A stretch of DNA of 64,000 bases from Tubiluchus corallicola (GCA_030141605.1 JAQGDQ010000706.1:1-64000); one strand, 5' to 3'. Positions 1 to 12,676 are shown, counted from the stretch's first letter. Numbers and translations: made by a program. Notes: generated by a model from the sequence alone, not told the origin.

Positions 1-891
1 ACCAAAGTCACGATACGATACGTATCGCGATACTAACCTCATGATTATGATACGTATCGCGATACTAACCTCATGATATGATACGTAGCACGATACGCAT
101 TGAGTTCATGTTTGCAGGCTTTAATAAAAAAAACTAGATTAAGCTGTTGATATATTATATGTATATATTAGATTTATGAAACAATTTTAAAATTGTTAAG
201 TGCTAAAATAATTCAGCAAACTGTTTGATTTCTGTTTATGCTCTTGTATTATTTGCATTTTAAGCCACCAGAAATGCAAAACATTTCAAAACTTTTTGAT
301 TTAAAATATCCTGGTGCATTTTCTAGTTCACATTTGCTACAAACCATTTCAGAAACTTATAAGCAAAAACATAATTAGCTTACTATACATTATTATAAAC
401 ACATTGGGCTTTCAACTGCTTTGCTTTGTCTGGCTGCTAGCAGCAGGTCTACCTGTGTAAAGCTGCATATATGTGCTGCACTCATTGCACTGATTGTAGC
501 TCTACAGCTGTAACTTGAATTATTTCATGCTGTTTTTATCAGCGGACAGTCTAGCTTGTGCTAAATATCAACGATTCACATTATCGCGATACTGGTGCAT
601 TTTGACGATACACGTATCGTTACAAAAGGTATCACGATGCGTCGATGTATCATTACAGGCCTAATAATTTGCTTGATTTTCAACCTACTTATGATTAAAT
701 TTGTTATTTGGCGTGTAACATATGTTGTGTTATTTACAGCCACGCCACTGCAACAGTTGATATTACGCCAAAAGGCTTATTGGAGAATAATGCGTCGGTT
801 ACGTGAGCAGAAGGAAAAAGGTGGGTCTTGATATTTAGTGATTTGCACTGTCTGTAGCGGCTTGCTGCTCGGAATGCGTTGGCGAGTGTCC

Positions 892-1389
892 CAGGGATGA
901 GAATTTTCCCCGGATACGCGGAATTCCGAGTTTTTAGAAGACCAGTAGTGCCATTTTTGTAAATCGCATAAATTCGTTGAAAAATTTTTTACGGACCCAG
1001 TACATTATTTCACAAGCTGACCGCTAGTTGGCAGGCCGTCACTTTGTTTACATCATGTACATCAGTGTAACCACGTGTATATCTCTATGTATAGAAATAT
1101 AGAATCAATTGCGTGCAGTTATTTGAGTCAATTGCAGACAGTTTTTATATACTTTTGCATAGGAGCGGCCAGTACTTAGGCATTTTTGAGACAATTAGGT
1201 ATCATGTTTCCTTGATAGTTGGGTATTTTAAATTATGCATGAAACAAGGTAATTGATATTTTAAGTCCGCTTAGAGGTTCTCTATGTTCCCAAAATTGCA
1301 ATTTGTTGCTTCGCCCCCTTGAACCCCATTGGGGGCCTATGTGGCCCCAGCCTGTTTCAGTTTTTTGCAATTTGCCATTCTCATCCCTG
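892..1389 (+). mobile_element. hAT-like MITE, family CAGGGATGAG, copy 1
   Basis: The termini are CAGGGATGAGAAT and its complement. An exact 8 bp target duplication GAGTGTCC flanks it (884-891, 1390-1397). No coding capacity. Confidence 0.9.
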
Positions 1390-1988
1390 GAGTGTCCCAT
1401 AATATGTTCAATGGTGAGTATATGTAAGGCCGCAATGATTTTATGTTAATCACAAATTCAATTTGTAAAGTTAACTGAATAATTGTTTATTCCACTGTCA
1501 AAACATCAGTTACTATGTCAAAATCCACTCGGCTAATTAATGTCTCATTAAGTCACAAAAAATGTCATAAAGCATGATGTGATGCCAGCATGACTCCTGC
1601 CAACGTGTTAAGTAGATGGCAGCACCATACACATAGTGTTATTATGGTATTAATTTACACCCTCCATCCTCACATTGTGATGGTTAAATCCATTACGAAG
1701 CCATGGCATATCAGCATTGCATAGCGGTTATAGGTAGCTAGTATGGAATGGTCTCGTCGGATGGAAAGGTGTGATTAACTTCTCAGCACCTGTTCCATAG
1801 AACTAGGATGGAACTGTCACTAACAAATAAAATGCACGCTTTTGGATTTCAGTTCATATTGCAGTGGTTTCCTGAAGCTTGAAGCAGCATTTGGTTTGTG
1901 TAAAATTTTAAATTAGCTTGTTTGGCTGTACATGGCTTCACTTGTCTGGCTGTACATGGCTTCACTTGTTTGGCTATACATTGTTTCA

Positions 1989-2567
1989 CTTCGAGGAAAA
2001 GAGCGGAGACAGGATTGGCAGGATTCCAAACTGTAACTAGATTTTAAGGAAAAGATTTTAGATTTAAGGAAGAAATACGCCTACGCTTCGAGGAGAAAGA
2101 GCGGAGACAGGATTGGCAGGATTCCAAACTGTAACTAGATTTTAAGGAAAAGATATTAGATTTAAAGAAGAAATACGCCTACGCTTCGAGGGAAAAAGAG
2201 CGGAGACAGGATTGGCAGGATTCCAAACTGTAACTAGATTTTAAGGAAAAGATTTTAGATTTAAGGAAGAAATACGCCTACGCTTCGAGGGGAAAAGAGC
2301 GGAGACAGGATTGGCAGGATTCCAAACTGTAACTAGATTTTAAGGAAAAGATTTTAGATTTAAGGAAGAAATACGCCTACGCTTCGACGGGAAAAGAGCG
2401 GAGACAGGATTGGCGGGATTCCAAACTGTAACTAGATTTTAAGGAAAAGATTTTAGATTTAAGGAAGAAATACGCCTACGCTTCGAGGGGAAAAGAGCGG
2501 AGACAGGATTGGCAGGATAGGATTCCAAACTGTAACTAGATTTTAACGAAAAGATTTTAGATTTCAA
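1989..2567. repeat. 97 bp tandem array, about six copies
   Basis: Each unit begins near CTTCGAGGGGAAAAGAGCGG and ends near ATACGCCTACG. It lies at the left edge of the palindrome loop. A purine-rich strand follows at 2620-2830, and nothing recognisable up to the MITE at 3.2 kb. Confidence 0.95.
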
Positions 2568-3173
2568 GAACAAACTTCTGGCTACTTTCTTTCGAACAAC
2601 ATTAAGGCTGTAAATAATTACTGGAGAAGGGAGGAAGAGAAAGAGGATGAGATGGAGAGCCAGACAGGGGGAGAGAGAAAGGAGAGACAGCAGGAGTGGG
2701 AGAGAATAGGGACGAAAAAGTGACAGAAGAGGGAGAGTGAGTAGGGTAGAGAAGAAGCGAGGAAGAGAGCGATAAGGCGAAAGGGAAAGGTGAGCAAGAA
2801 AAGTAGATGCAAAAAAAAGAGAAGAGTCCCTATCCTCTTTATCCTACTAAAATACCTGATCTGGCAATTAAGAATGTTAACTGTTATTTTTCTGTTAAAA
2901 AATCTTTCTGGTAAATATTTTTTTGTGGGAAACACCTTTTCCAGAAAACACCTTTTCTGTGAAACACTTTTTCCGGGAAATGCGCCTAAACCATTTCTAG
3001 TGACGGACAAGCAGAGGAGCTGATGCCATCATCTTGTCACGCCTTCCAAAATTAACTGTATTATTTTTATCGGCTTATTAATTTACTATAGTATAAAAAA
3101 GCAAACTAGGCAATAGAAATAGACTAGATTATTTTGAAAAACAGTCAAGTACAAATGCAAAGTCACTAACAGG

Positions 3174-3522
3174 TAGGGGTGAGCATCAAAAATTCGAATT
3201 CGATTCGAACGAGTTTTTTTTGTTCAAACTCGATTCGAATCCAAAACTATAGATTCGAATAATTCAGCACTTCAATCACATATGTTCTTTACCACTAAAA
3301 TGATTGAAACATCATGCAATTAGCATAATTTAGCTGTGATTTCTGCACACAATTTTAAAGAAATTACTAGCCGTTTTATAGCAGAACAAAATCTAGTGAT
3401 ATGCATGATCTTTGTAAGACTAATTTTTACTGGTGGTTCGAAAACTTGTTCGAAAATCTTTCGATCTCAATTCGAAACACTGAAATTCGAATTCGCTTTC
3501 TGGTAGAGAATGCTCACCCCTA
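3174..3522. mobile_element. hAT-like MITE, family TAGGGGTGAGCAT, copy 1
   Basis: The termini are TAGGGGTGAGCAT and its complement, with an exact 8 bp duplication CTAACAGG on both sides. The interior is rich in TTCGAATTCGA motifs. Confidence 0.92.
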
Positions 3523-3776
3523 CTAACAGGACAAACCAAAACTGCAAGGATTTAAGCAAAATAAACTATTTTATTGAAAACAGTAAAGAAGTTTCATGGC
3601 AACAGACTCACAGCTTAAGGTTGTAATGTTACAGCTGGATTACAATAGGGAAGGTCAGATTGGGCGGAGGCTAACAGTTAAGTAGTAATGCCTACGTCAC
3701 AAGTCGGATGTAACCAAAGTGACAGAGGGGAGTGTTGACACAACTGAAGCCATAGTGCCCTTACATAAATATTTAC

Positions 3777-3884
3777 CTGTTTCGCATCCTTCATTTCCAG
3801 GTGCACACGAGCAGTTGTAATTACCATCACCCTTGGAACATGTTGAGTTGTTCTGACAAGTTTTAGACGCACATTTAATGATTC
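3777..3884 (-). CDS. EGF-like exon inside the loop of a giant inverted repeat
   Basis: On the minus strand, acceptor AATTATAG, donor GTAAAT, phase 1-1, 36 codons. It encodes KCASKTCQNNSTC, CSC and GNEGCE. The fifth-to-sixth cysteine loop is shorter than usual (APGNEGC). It is in phase with the other two minus-strand EGF exons. The surrounding 1-6.3 kb inverted repeat makes it uncertain whether this is a host exon in place or one carried by the repeat structure. Confidence 0.8.
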
Positions 3885-3926
3885 CTATAATTTTTCAAAA
3901 AAATACGATTTTAAAAATTGCATCGT

Positions 3927-4412
3927 GCAAGTGAAGCCATGTACAGCCAGACAAGTGAAGCCATGTATAGCCAAACAAGTGAAGCCATGTACAAAAAAAA
4001 ACAAGTGAAGCCATGTACAGCCAGACAAGTGAAGCCATGTACAGCCAGACAAGTGAAGCCATGTACAAAAAACAAGTGAAGCCATGTATAGCCAAACAAG
4101 TGAAACCATGTATAGCCAAACAAGTGAAACCATGTATAGCCAAACAAGTGTAGCCATGTACAGCCAGACAAGTGAAGCCATGTATAGCCAAACAAGTGAA
4201 GCCATGTACAAAAAAACAAGTGAAGCTATGTACAGCCAGACAAGTGAAGCCATGTACAGCCAGACAAGTGAAGCCATGTACAAAAAACAAGTGAAGCCAT
4301 GTATAGCCAAACAAGTGAAACCATGTATAGCCAAGCAAGTGAAACCATGTATAGCCAAACAAGTGAAGCCATGTACAGCCAGACAAGTGAAGCCATGTAC
4401 AGCCAAACAAGC
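3927..4412. repeat. 24 bp tandem array
   Basis: About twenty units of the type AAGTGAAGCCATGTACAGCC with length variants. Only about three units occur in the opposite arm (1917-1990), so the array expanded on one side. Reading frames across it are repeat artefacts. Confidence 0.95.
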
Positions 4413-4938
4413 TAATTTAAAATTTTACACAAACCAAATGCTGCTTCAAGCTTCAGGAAACCACTGCAATATGAACTGAAATCCAAAAGCGTGCATTTTA
4501 TTTGTTAGTGACAGTTCCATCCTAGTTCTATGGAACAGGTGCTGAGAAGTTAATCACACCTTTCCATCCGACGAGACCATTCCATACTAGCTACCTATAA
4601 CCGCTATGCAATGCTGATATGCCATGGCTTCGTAATGGATTTAACCATCACAATGTGAGGATGGAGGGTGTAAATTAATACCATAATAACACTATGTGTA
4701 TGGTGCTGCCATCTACTTAACACGTTGGCAGGAGTCATGCTGGCATCACATCATGCTTTATGACATTTTTTGTGACTTAATGAGACATTAATTAGCCGAG
4801 TGGATTTTGACATAGTAACTGATGTTTTGACAGTGGAATAAACAATTATTCAGTTAACTTTACAAATTGAATTTGTGATTAACATAAAATCATTGCGGCC
4901 TTACATATACTCACCATTGAACATATTATGGGACACTC

Positions 4939-5436
4939 CAGGGATGAGAATGGCAAATTGCAAAAAACTGAAACAGGCTGGGGCCACATAGGCCCCCAAT
5001 GGGGTTCAAGGGGGCGAAGCAACAAATTGCAATTTTGGGAACATAGAGAACCTCTAAGCGGACTTAAAATATCAATTACCTTGTTTCATGCATAATTTAA
5101 AATACCCAACTATCAAGGAAACATGATACCTAATTGTCTCAAAAATGCCTAAGTACTGGCCGCTCCTATGCAAAAGTATATAAAAACTGTCTGCAATTGA
5201 CTCAAATAACTGCACGCAATTGATTCTATATTTCTATACATAGAGATATACACGTGGTTACACTGATGTACATGATGTAAACAAAGTGACGGCCTGCCAA
5301 CTAGCGGTCAGCTTGTGAAATAATGTACTGGGTCCGTAAAAAATTTTTCAACGAATTTATGCGATTTACAAAAATGGCACTACTGGTCTTCTAAAAACTC
5401 GGAATTCCGCGTATCCGGGGAAAATTCTCATCCCTG
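4939..5436 (-). mobile_element. hAT-like MITE, family CAGGGATGAG, copy 2 (mirror of copy 1)
   Basis: This is the same element in the opposite arm with the complementary 8 bp duplication GGACACTC. It is a duplicate of copy 1, not a separate insertion. Confidence 0.9.
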
Positions 5437-5669
5437 GGACACTCGCCAACGCATTCCGAGCAGCAAGCCGCTACAGACAGTGCAAATCACTAAATATCAA
5501 GACCCACCTTTTTCCTTCTGCTCACGTAACCGACGCATTATTCTCCAATAAGCCTTTTGGCGTAATATCAACTGTTGCAGTGGCGTGGCTGTAAATAACA
5601 CAACATATGTTACACGCCAAATAACAAATTTAATCATAAGTAGGTTGAAAATCAAGCAAATTATTAGGT

Positions 5670-6338
5670 CTGTAACGATACATCAATGCATCGTGATACC
5701 TTTTGTAACGATATGGATATCATCAAAATGCACCAGTATCGCAATAATGCGAATCGTTGATATTTACCACAAGTTAGACTGTCCGCTGATAAAAACATGT
5801 GAAATAATTTAAGTTACAGCTGTAGAGCTACAATCAGTGCAATGAGTGCAGCACATATAGGCAGGTTTACACAGAAAGACCTGCTGCTAGCAGCCAGACA
5901 AAGCAAAGCAGTTGAAAGCCCAATGTGCTTATAATAATGTATAGTAAAGCTAATTATGTTTTTGCTTATAAGTTTCTGAAATGGTTTGTAGCAAATGTGA
6001 ACTATAAAAAGCACCAGGATATTTTAAATCAAAAAGTTTTGAAATGTTTTGCATTTCTGCTGGCTTACAATGTAAATAATACAAGAGCATAAACAGAAAT
6101 TAAACAGTTTGTTGAATTATTTTAGCACTTAACATTTTAAAATTGTTTGATAAATCTAATATATACATATAATATATCAACAGCTTAATCTAGTTTTTTT
6201 ATTAAAGCCTGCAAACACGAACTCAATGCGTATCGTGATACGTATCATAATCATGAGGTTAGTATCGCGATACGTATCATAATCATGAGGTTAGTATCGC
6301 GATACGTATCGTATCGTGACTTTGGTGTATCGTTACAG
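5670..6338. mobile_element. Terminal MITE of the inverted repeat (partner at 1-658)
   Basis: Both ends carry CTGTAACGATACA-type inverted repeats followed by GATACG/CGTATC-rich sequence. The partner copy occupies 1-658, its outer end cut off by the window. The two copies differ at a visible fraction of sites, unlike the DNA between them. Confidence 0.7.
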
Positions 6339-7290
6339 CTCTACAAATTACGTATTTTTGCTTGGACCCTGACAATACCTTGTAAAACCAACTGCTTGTA
6401 CACTTTCACAGGAACAACACTATGAGTTTAATTGCTCTATGCTAAGAAATTAAGTTACACACATGTTTTGAAGTAATCACAAAATGTTTCATTTTATATT
6501 TTATTATATTTTATTTTTAATTCAATATTACAGAAAAAGTAAAAGACGTGGCGATTTCTTCGCTTTCGATACGCAGACTAAAAAACGTGCTCAATTCTGA
6601 TTGGCTGACCTACTAAATGCATACAATGAAGCCAAGTTTTACAGGCAATTCTAAATAAGTACAACCTTGGATTAAAGGGCAAGCGGAGAGAAATCTTCCG
6701 AACACCACATAATTATCTCTGTCCGGTAATCGGCTCATAGTGTTCAAACTATCCAGGAATATCATTTTAATTTATTCATACAGAGCAGAAAAAGGCAATG
6801 GAGTATATAGTTATAATAATTATAATTATAATGCTCTAGAAAAACAAAAGAAGTGTAATTGGGGTCCACCAAAAATTACTTTCCATTGAAATGCGTGAAA
6901 ATATATCTCATAAAAAATCTCGTCAATCCATTGCAATTTGAACTCAAATCCAAATGCGTGATCTTTGCTTACTGACTGTTGTTCTTAGGAATTGAAATTC
7001 ACCCATTCTTCCTGCTTGTACATCCGATTTTCTCAAACAGCTAATCAACATTTGACAACACAGAAGAGCCTTTATTTTTTTGTCCAGATATTTGCTCATT
7101 ACAATTTACAGAGTCTTCTTCTCATCGTAAAACAAAAAGTTCTCAAACTTATCAACAGTAGCTTGTTGTTCTAATTTTTGTTAAATAGGTAACCTATATA
7201 AGTAACCTAGATACATAAGATATTCATCTACAATACATTTACTAAATCAGCAGATATTTCTGCAGTAAACAGTGAGCAAAGCGTAAGACC

Positions 7291-8009
7291 CAATGGTTCC
7301 TAACCTTTTACTAGCCAAGACCCTTTCGAAATTCAACGATCTGCCGCGTACCCCTTAATATTTTGAGTTAGCATACCCGTTAGCAATATGAGTTTCAAGA
7401 AAACATGTTTTATGACTATTGTGCAGTTTAATTTGGATTTAATTTGGAAAAAAGCCCTTATTCTCAGTTTACACATGTATTCATTGATAGTATTCTCTCT
7501 ACTTAATACTCCTTCTTAAAACCCTTATTTTCAATTTATTCATTTCCAAACTCAAGAACAAAATGCAAGGTAAAAGACGATCGGATGTCAAACCGGAAGA
7601 CGCACTTGCAATCGAATTGTGAAGTAGCCTCCATGCTGGCTTTTCCGAAATCCGCCAACCTCGCGATCTGCCAATGCATTTGCTGCAGCAATCGTCTATT
7701 CTACTAATAAATTAACCCCGTTATTATGCCAGGCAGTGCACTGTGAATTACCCGTAAAACGCTACTGTGTTGGAAAAACAATGACCTTTCAAAATACAAA
7801 CAATCTTGTTTAAAGATTTAAATCTTGTAGCAAACTCTTTCTACATGCCACGAAGCCGTTACTCCCATAAAATTCATACTCGGTACATGTACGCTGTTCG
7901 GCAAAAAACAACATACTGACATGTTACACGACACCACTTTCACATAACCCCTGGTTTACCTGTTTCACACCTCCAAGGAATACTCGTGCCCCAGGTTAGG
8001 AACCATTGG
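7291..8009. mobile_element. hAT-like element with CAATGGTTCCTAACC ends
   Basis: The ends CAATGGTTCCTAACC and GGTTAGGAACCATTG resemble hAT/Charlie-type termini. The flanking 8-mers (GTAAGACC and GTCTAACC) are only partly alike, so the duplication has decayed. No intact transposase frame. Confidence 0.75.
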
Positions 8010-8158
8010 TCTAACCTAACCTAAATTCACTTACAATAACCATACCCTATGTAACAATTTATCAGAAAAAACTCAAGTAAAAGAAGTCAAGTAACGTCAC
8101 ACCTTCTAGACAGGCACAGGAAGAGAAGAGAATAAAGTTAACAGGCGGAAAAGATTAC

Positions 8159-8272
8159 CTGTTTGACAGTTGTATCCCCCATATCCAGATGCACACGAAC
8201 AATTATAAAAATCAACGTCTTCAAAACATGTTGCACCATTTTGACAAGGTTCAGACATACATTCATCAATTT
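8159..8272 (-). CDS. Calcium-type EGF exon of divergent minus-strand gene
   Basis: On the minus strand, acceptor ATTTTAG, donor GTAATC, phase 1-1, 38 codons. It encodes EIDECMSEPCQNGATC, CSC and GYGGYNCQ. The phase matches the exons at 10.1 and 3.8 kb, so all three can be spliced in order. Confidence 0.9.
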
Positions 8273-8319
8273 CTAAAATTAAAGAACGAAATCATTAATA
8301 AACAAGCTTGACTCGAACC

Positions 8320-8945
8320 ATTGGTTGAGACTCAAGATGGTGGATCAAAATGTGGTGCCTCCAATAAACACAAATTCGTTCTGCCACGTCGTTTTCACAC
8401 GTTTAAGTTTCTGTTCAAGTTTTACATTTTTTAGAAAATTACATCAATGCTGCCACCTTGAAATCATGATGGCAAATCGAATGCAGAATTCATCCTAGTA
8501 CATTCTTATATTCATGACGATCCATTGTGAAAATGATGTTGTCGCTGCTATCTTAAATTCGAAATGCCTGATCGAAAATCAGACTCTGCCGGTCAGTGCG
8601 TGATTTGTTCTAGTATAATCTATAGTTTCGTGGAGATCTGTTGTAAACTGGCTGAGCCTCGGGCTTTTTTTTGAAAATGACGTTATTGCCACCATCTGCA
8701 ATTCAAAATGGTAGATCAAAAATCCGACTCCCTCAATCAGTGAAGAATTTGTTCCAGTATCTTCCTATAAATAATCATGGTGACGTGCTGTGAATCGGCA
8801 GAACCTTACACTGTTTTCATAAGCGGCATTATTGCCGCCATCTTGAATTCAAATTGCCACCATCTTGAATTCAAATTGGCAGATCAAAAATCTGGCTCTG
8901 TCAGTTGATGCAGAATTTGTTCTAGTACATTCAGGATCTGAAGTT
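8320..8945. repeat. Degenerate ~170 bp tandem repeat, about four copies
   Basis: Repeated blocks contain GCCACCATCTTGAATTCAAA, a GATCAAAAATC motif and GAATTTGTTCTAGTA. They are heavily diverged. It sits in the intron of the minus-strand EGF gene. Confidence 0.7.
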
Positions 8946-9000
8946 TTGCAACAATCCACTGTAAATTCACGGAGCCTATAGTTCACATAAGTTACAAAAG

Positions 9001-9905
9001 TTTTTTCTGACGGGGCAAGTGTTTACATTGCACGATAACCAGACGACGCCATTCTTCATTCAAAATGAGAGCACCTAAGTGTGAAGTGATCGCAACTATA
9101 AATTGATTTTATTAATCGCACGACGACTTATCAAATTTTATTGCAGACATTATAAGTTTTCAAATATTAAAATATTGCAAACTTCCTGAGAGACTTGGCT
9201 TTTTCTTTAAAGCACAAGAGAACTCTCCACTTACATAAAGCTTAACAAAACCATCTTGAAATTTTATACCACTTACATACTGCCTTTTTGCATACAGGGC
9301 TGCGTCGACAGTAATGCTGTATAACACATGTAAATTTAAATGCTGTTAGATGCAGCCATTTTGACGATAAATCGTTTGAAACAAGTTTAGATAACATTGT
9401 GTAAAGTTTGAAAAAATAAGAAGAGCATTCGTAGCGCACGCATCACTAAGTAAGTAAAATTTTAACTTACTGTATCTTGTCAATACTTAAGATTAAAAAT
9501 CTGTTTTTGGTTGGTGAGTGGTGCCCCCCTGAGGTGAGTCGATGGCATCTTACATATTGGTGAAAGTGAAAACATTTTAAATAATTAACAATTTTCTTTT
9601 CTAGTTACGTGAGTCTTTCGAGCAGGTAAGCGAAATGCTAAGTAATATAATTTTACATTTGGGACGGTTTTTTGGGACATACTTTTGTATCTCCTTTTCT
9701 TCTCTCATTTATGTTGTGCGTAGATGACATCATGCAATGGCGCGGTCAGAAAAGTGTTGCCGGAGATTTAAAATGAAAACAAACAAAAAATCCTTTCAAT
9801 ACGAGTACGATATATGCATAAAATTTCTATAAAATAGTATAATTTTTAACGCGATTTTTCTGAGCCTTACTTCAGGTACCCCTTTTCTTGTCCTTTAAAT
9901 CTTCG
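9001..9905. repeat. Dispersed repeat R1, copy 1
   Basis: About 900 bp that recurs at 31.1-31.8 kb and in part at 39.57-39.79 kb, with shared blocks such as ACTTACATAAAGCTTA and TTTTAAATAATTAA. Probably a non-autonomous transposon; ends not resolved. Confidence 0.8.
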
Positions 9906-10085
9906 TTCATTCAGTCGTCCTCCCTGCCTTACAAAAAGAATTTCTCATTCAACACCCTTACGATTTCGGTGTAATATTTTCTGCAATAATATCATTAGAA
10001 GCACTAGAACCTCCTGCTTTTAATTCGCTTACAAATCAGAATTACAGTACAGATGTTTACAATATGGTTAGCAGCCCTACGTTAC

Positions 10086-10205
10086 CTGTATCGCACCAGG
10101 CACCAGTAAAACCTGGCAAGCAAACACAGTGAAAAAGGTCTCCAGTCTTTGATTTGCAGGTACCACCGTTCTCACAAGGTTTAACACAGGTAGGAGCACT
10201 CGTAT
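10086..10205 (-). CDS. EGF exon of divergent minus-strand gene (first visible)
   Basis: On the minus strand the exon is flanked by a TTTAG acceptor and a GTAACG donor, phase 1-1, 40 codons. It encodes TCVKPCENGGTC, CVC and GFTGAWCD. It is transcribed away from the polycystin-like gene. No signal-peptide exon upstream (10.2-13.7 kb) was found, though one is expected there or further right. Confidence 0.9.
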
Positions 10206-10642
10206 CTAAATACAACAAAAACAGAAGCAGTGACACTGCAGCAAATTGAAAATTGTTAAGTGCACTAATGCGCCAAACACTGTATCTGAATATAGAGCCT
10301 AGAGAACTTAATTACTATGCTGCAAGTGTCAAAGTCAAGTGTGCTTTATTTGTATTACAGTAAGCATCGCTTAACAGACTCATTTGGGGATGGAAGTGTT
10401 TTGACCCAATTAGCCAACTGAGTCAACTAGCTGACGGATGTAGCCTATTTTTTTTATTACTACTATAGTGAGTCAAGATATCACCTTAGTATACGTATGC
10501 GTTGCAACGGCTTTTAATTAATGTCGAAATTCCGACATTAACATAGTCAAAATTCCCATGTGCAAGTGTTTAAGACTACTAATTTATATACGTGAATTAA
10601 TAAAAAAGAAAATAAAGAAATCACACAAATCTAATTATTACT

Positions 10643-10770
10643 AGAGCCCTGAGCCGCGCCATTTCAGTTGAGCTCCGGCCAGTTTATTTCTACAGTCGAC
10701 CTAGCCAATTAGAAACCCAGCTTTAGTTGCTCCAGCTGCTCAGCGATGGGAGTTGAGCTAACCAACTAGA
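10643..10770. repeat. Dispersed repeat R2, copy 1
   Basis: Shares GAGCC...GCAGTTTCAG-like, TTTATTTCTACAG and GGGAGT(C/T)GAGCTAACC blocks with 23195-23320. Type unknown. Confidence 0.7.
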
Positions 10771-12500
10771 AACAGGCGAAGCAATAGACCAACACACTTG
10801 ATGTCAATTATGAAATGTGGCTTAAGGTAACATGATAAAATGTCAGTCAAAACATGACACCAGTAGGCACTATACTGTACACGCAAGCTAGTTTATAATG
10901 TAGGATCAGTAATTATAGATTTTTGTACTCGATTAGAGTGGCTGCATTAACTATCTTGCTAACGGTAAGTACTTTTTTGCCGCTTGCAAAAATTGCTTTA
11001 ACTGAGATGACTGCAGTCATTGTGTTGTTAGCCATACACATTTAAGGAGGTTGACTTTAATAACTTTCAGTTCTTCGCCTTTAAATAAACCAGTCAACAC
11101 TGCATCAAGTTTAGTAATTTATTAATCGTCATATCATTTTGTTTTTTAAACAAATATCATTGATTGTTGTGTTAAATATATTGTGATAAGGGATAAATTT
11201 ATAAACTACTTGCATATTCTAATTATAGATATTTTTTGAGATTTGTAAGTTGTAATTTTACAGTCATATCATAAATGGAAATATTTTTATTCCTAAGCAT
11301 TCACAATTAGTTGCACAGTTAACTTTAAGTAGGCCTAAATACCTGGTAAAGATTAATTTGAACCATAAATATTTTAGGACTAATTATGTCCTGTACCTTT
11401 ATGAATTAAAAGAAAGATGATGGCAAAATGCAGCGTGAAGTGACTGCAAGACCACAAGTTTATAAACACTAACTTCATTGCAAGGTTTCAGAAATTTCGA
11501 GGAAGATTTCGCAGGCTGCAGACATCAGATTACCGTTTACACATGCCACCACATGTTAAAAGGCACGAGCTGTAGCACGCTGTACAGAGGAGATTAATAC
11601 TCATACTATACGGTAGTACGGTACCGTGCTGACTGCATTAAACTACAAGTATCCAAATTCCTATTGACAAATTACTATACAGAAGTCAGTGTGACAATTC
11701 TGCAAATTAAAATTAGATAACGACAGACGATTATTAAAGAAGCAAGCTCGTGAAAAGCAAATTGACATTCTACGAAAAAGAAGTAATATCGGTTGAACAC
11801 TCGGAAGTTTTCGAGATTCGTATGCACTACCATTTTAATGCACACTACACACTATCACAGATTTAGGTCAACAGCCGAACAGCGTCTGCTACATGTCGCT
11901 AATTTCTGTCAATGAAGGCGCATCTGTCAACAAACAAAATGATTTTGGACCAGGTGCCCGACTTCCTTACTGTTTCTCATTATAGTCCAATCCCCACGGG
12001 CATTGGCAAGAATCTGGCACCTCATGTAAGTTTTTGTTACTTACGGGTCTGTAGTTTAAAAAAAGCGTTTGGAATTTTTTCAAATAACGTTCAGGTCATC
12101 TAAATATTCAAGAGAATTAAGTGAGTATAAGAGTTGATTCAAATTAATTTCACTTGGTGTTGTCACTCTCAAATTTTGACAAAAGGTACGTTACGCTACT
12201 AAAAAGTTTTTAGAGCTTATTTTCAATTCGCAAATTGGCAATTTAATTGTGTTCACTCAAATCTCAGTGGAAAGTATCCCTGTTGTAGTTCAATTACTCT
12301 CAGCACTAATTCATTTCCTGTACAATGATCAAGGTCAAATTAACATAATCCATGCTTACATAATTATATGAAATTTGAGAAAACTCTATTGTAGTTGATA
12401 AAGAACCGGTCACTCAGTTTAAGGTAAAAAAACCTGAACTGAGAGTTGACCTGGGAAAGTAGTGACCACATTTATTATAAAGTTCGTTTTCATTGCAATA
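10771..12500. other. Intergenic region between divergent EGF genes; no gene found
   Basis: AT-rich DNA between the minus-strand EGF gene and the polycystin-like gene. A 63-codon open frame at 11912-12103 on the plus strand has a possible donor (CAT|GTAAGT) but no domain. A first exon for either gene could hide here. 10.21-10.64 kb also shows nothing. Confidence 0.4.
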
Positions 12501-12516
12501 TCTTTTTTACTGAAGT

Positions 12517-12670
<154 letters not shown>

Positions 12671-12676
12671 TATTAC

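Larger units (their letters stand above)
1..6338. repeat. Giant inverted repeat (foldback-like) around an EGF exon
   Basis: Base 1 pairs with base 6326, and complementarity continues inward to about 1990/4345, giving arms of almost 2 kb. The outer ~660 bp of each arm is an element bounded by CTGTAACGATAC-type inverted ends and differs between arms at many sites. From about 659/5669 inward, the stretches I compared are identical. The loop holds a 97 bp array, a MITE, an EGF exon and a 24 bp array. Confidence 0.9.

Noticed and set aside
2618-3010. 130-codon minus-strand frame rich in Ser, Leu and Phe
   Set aside because: It is driven by the purine-rich strand at 2.62-2.83 kb; no domain and no splice context.
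3885-4479. Repetitive 100-170 codon frames on both strands
   Set aside because: They come from the 24 bp tandem array and are open in several frames at once, with no sign of coding.
7957-7990. A minus-strand stretch ending CETG followed by GTAAAC, like an EGF exon end
   Set aside because: It lies inside the hAT-like element at 7.3-8.0 kb and has no other EGF cysteines upstream.
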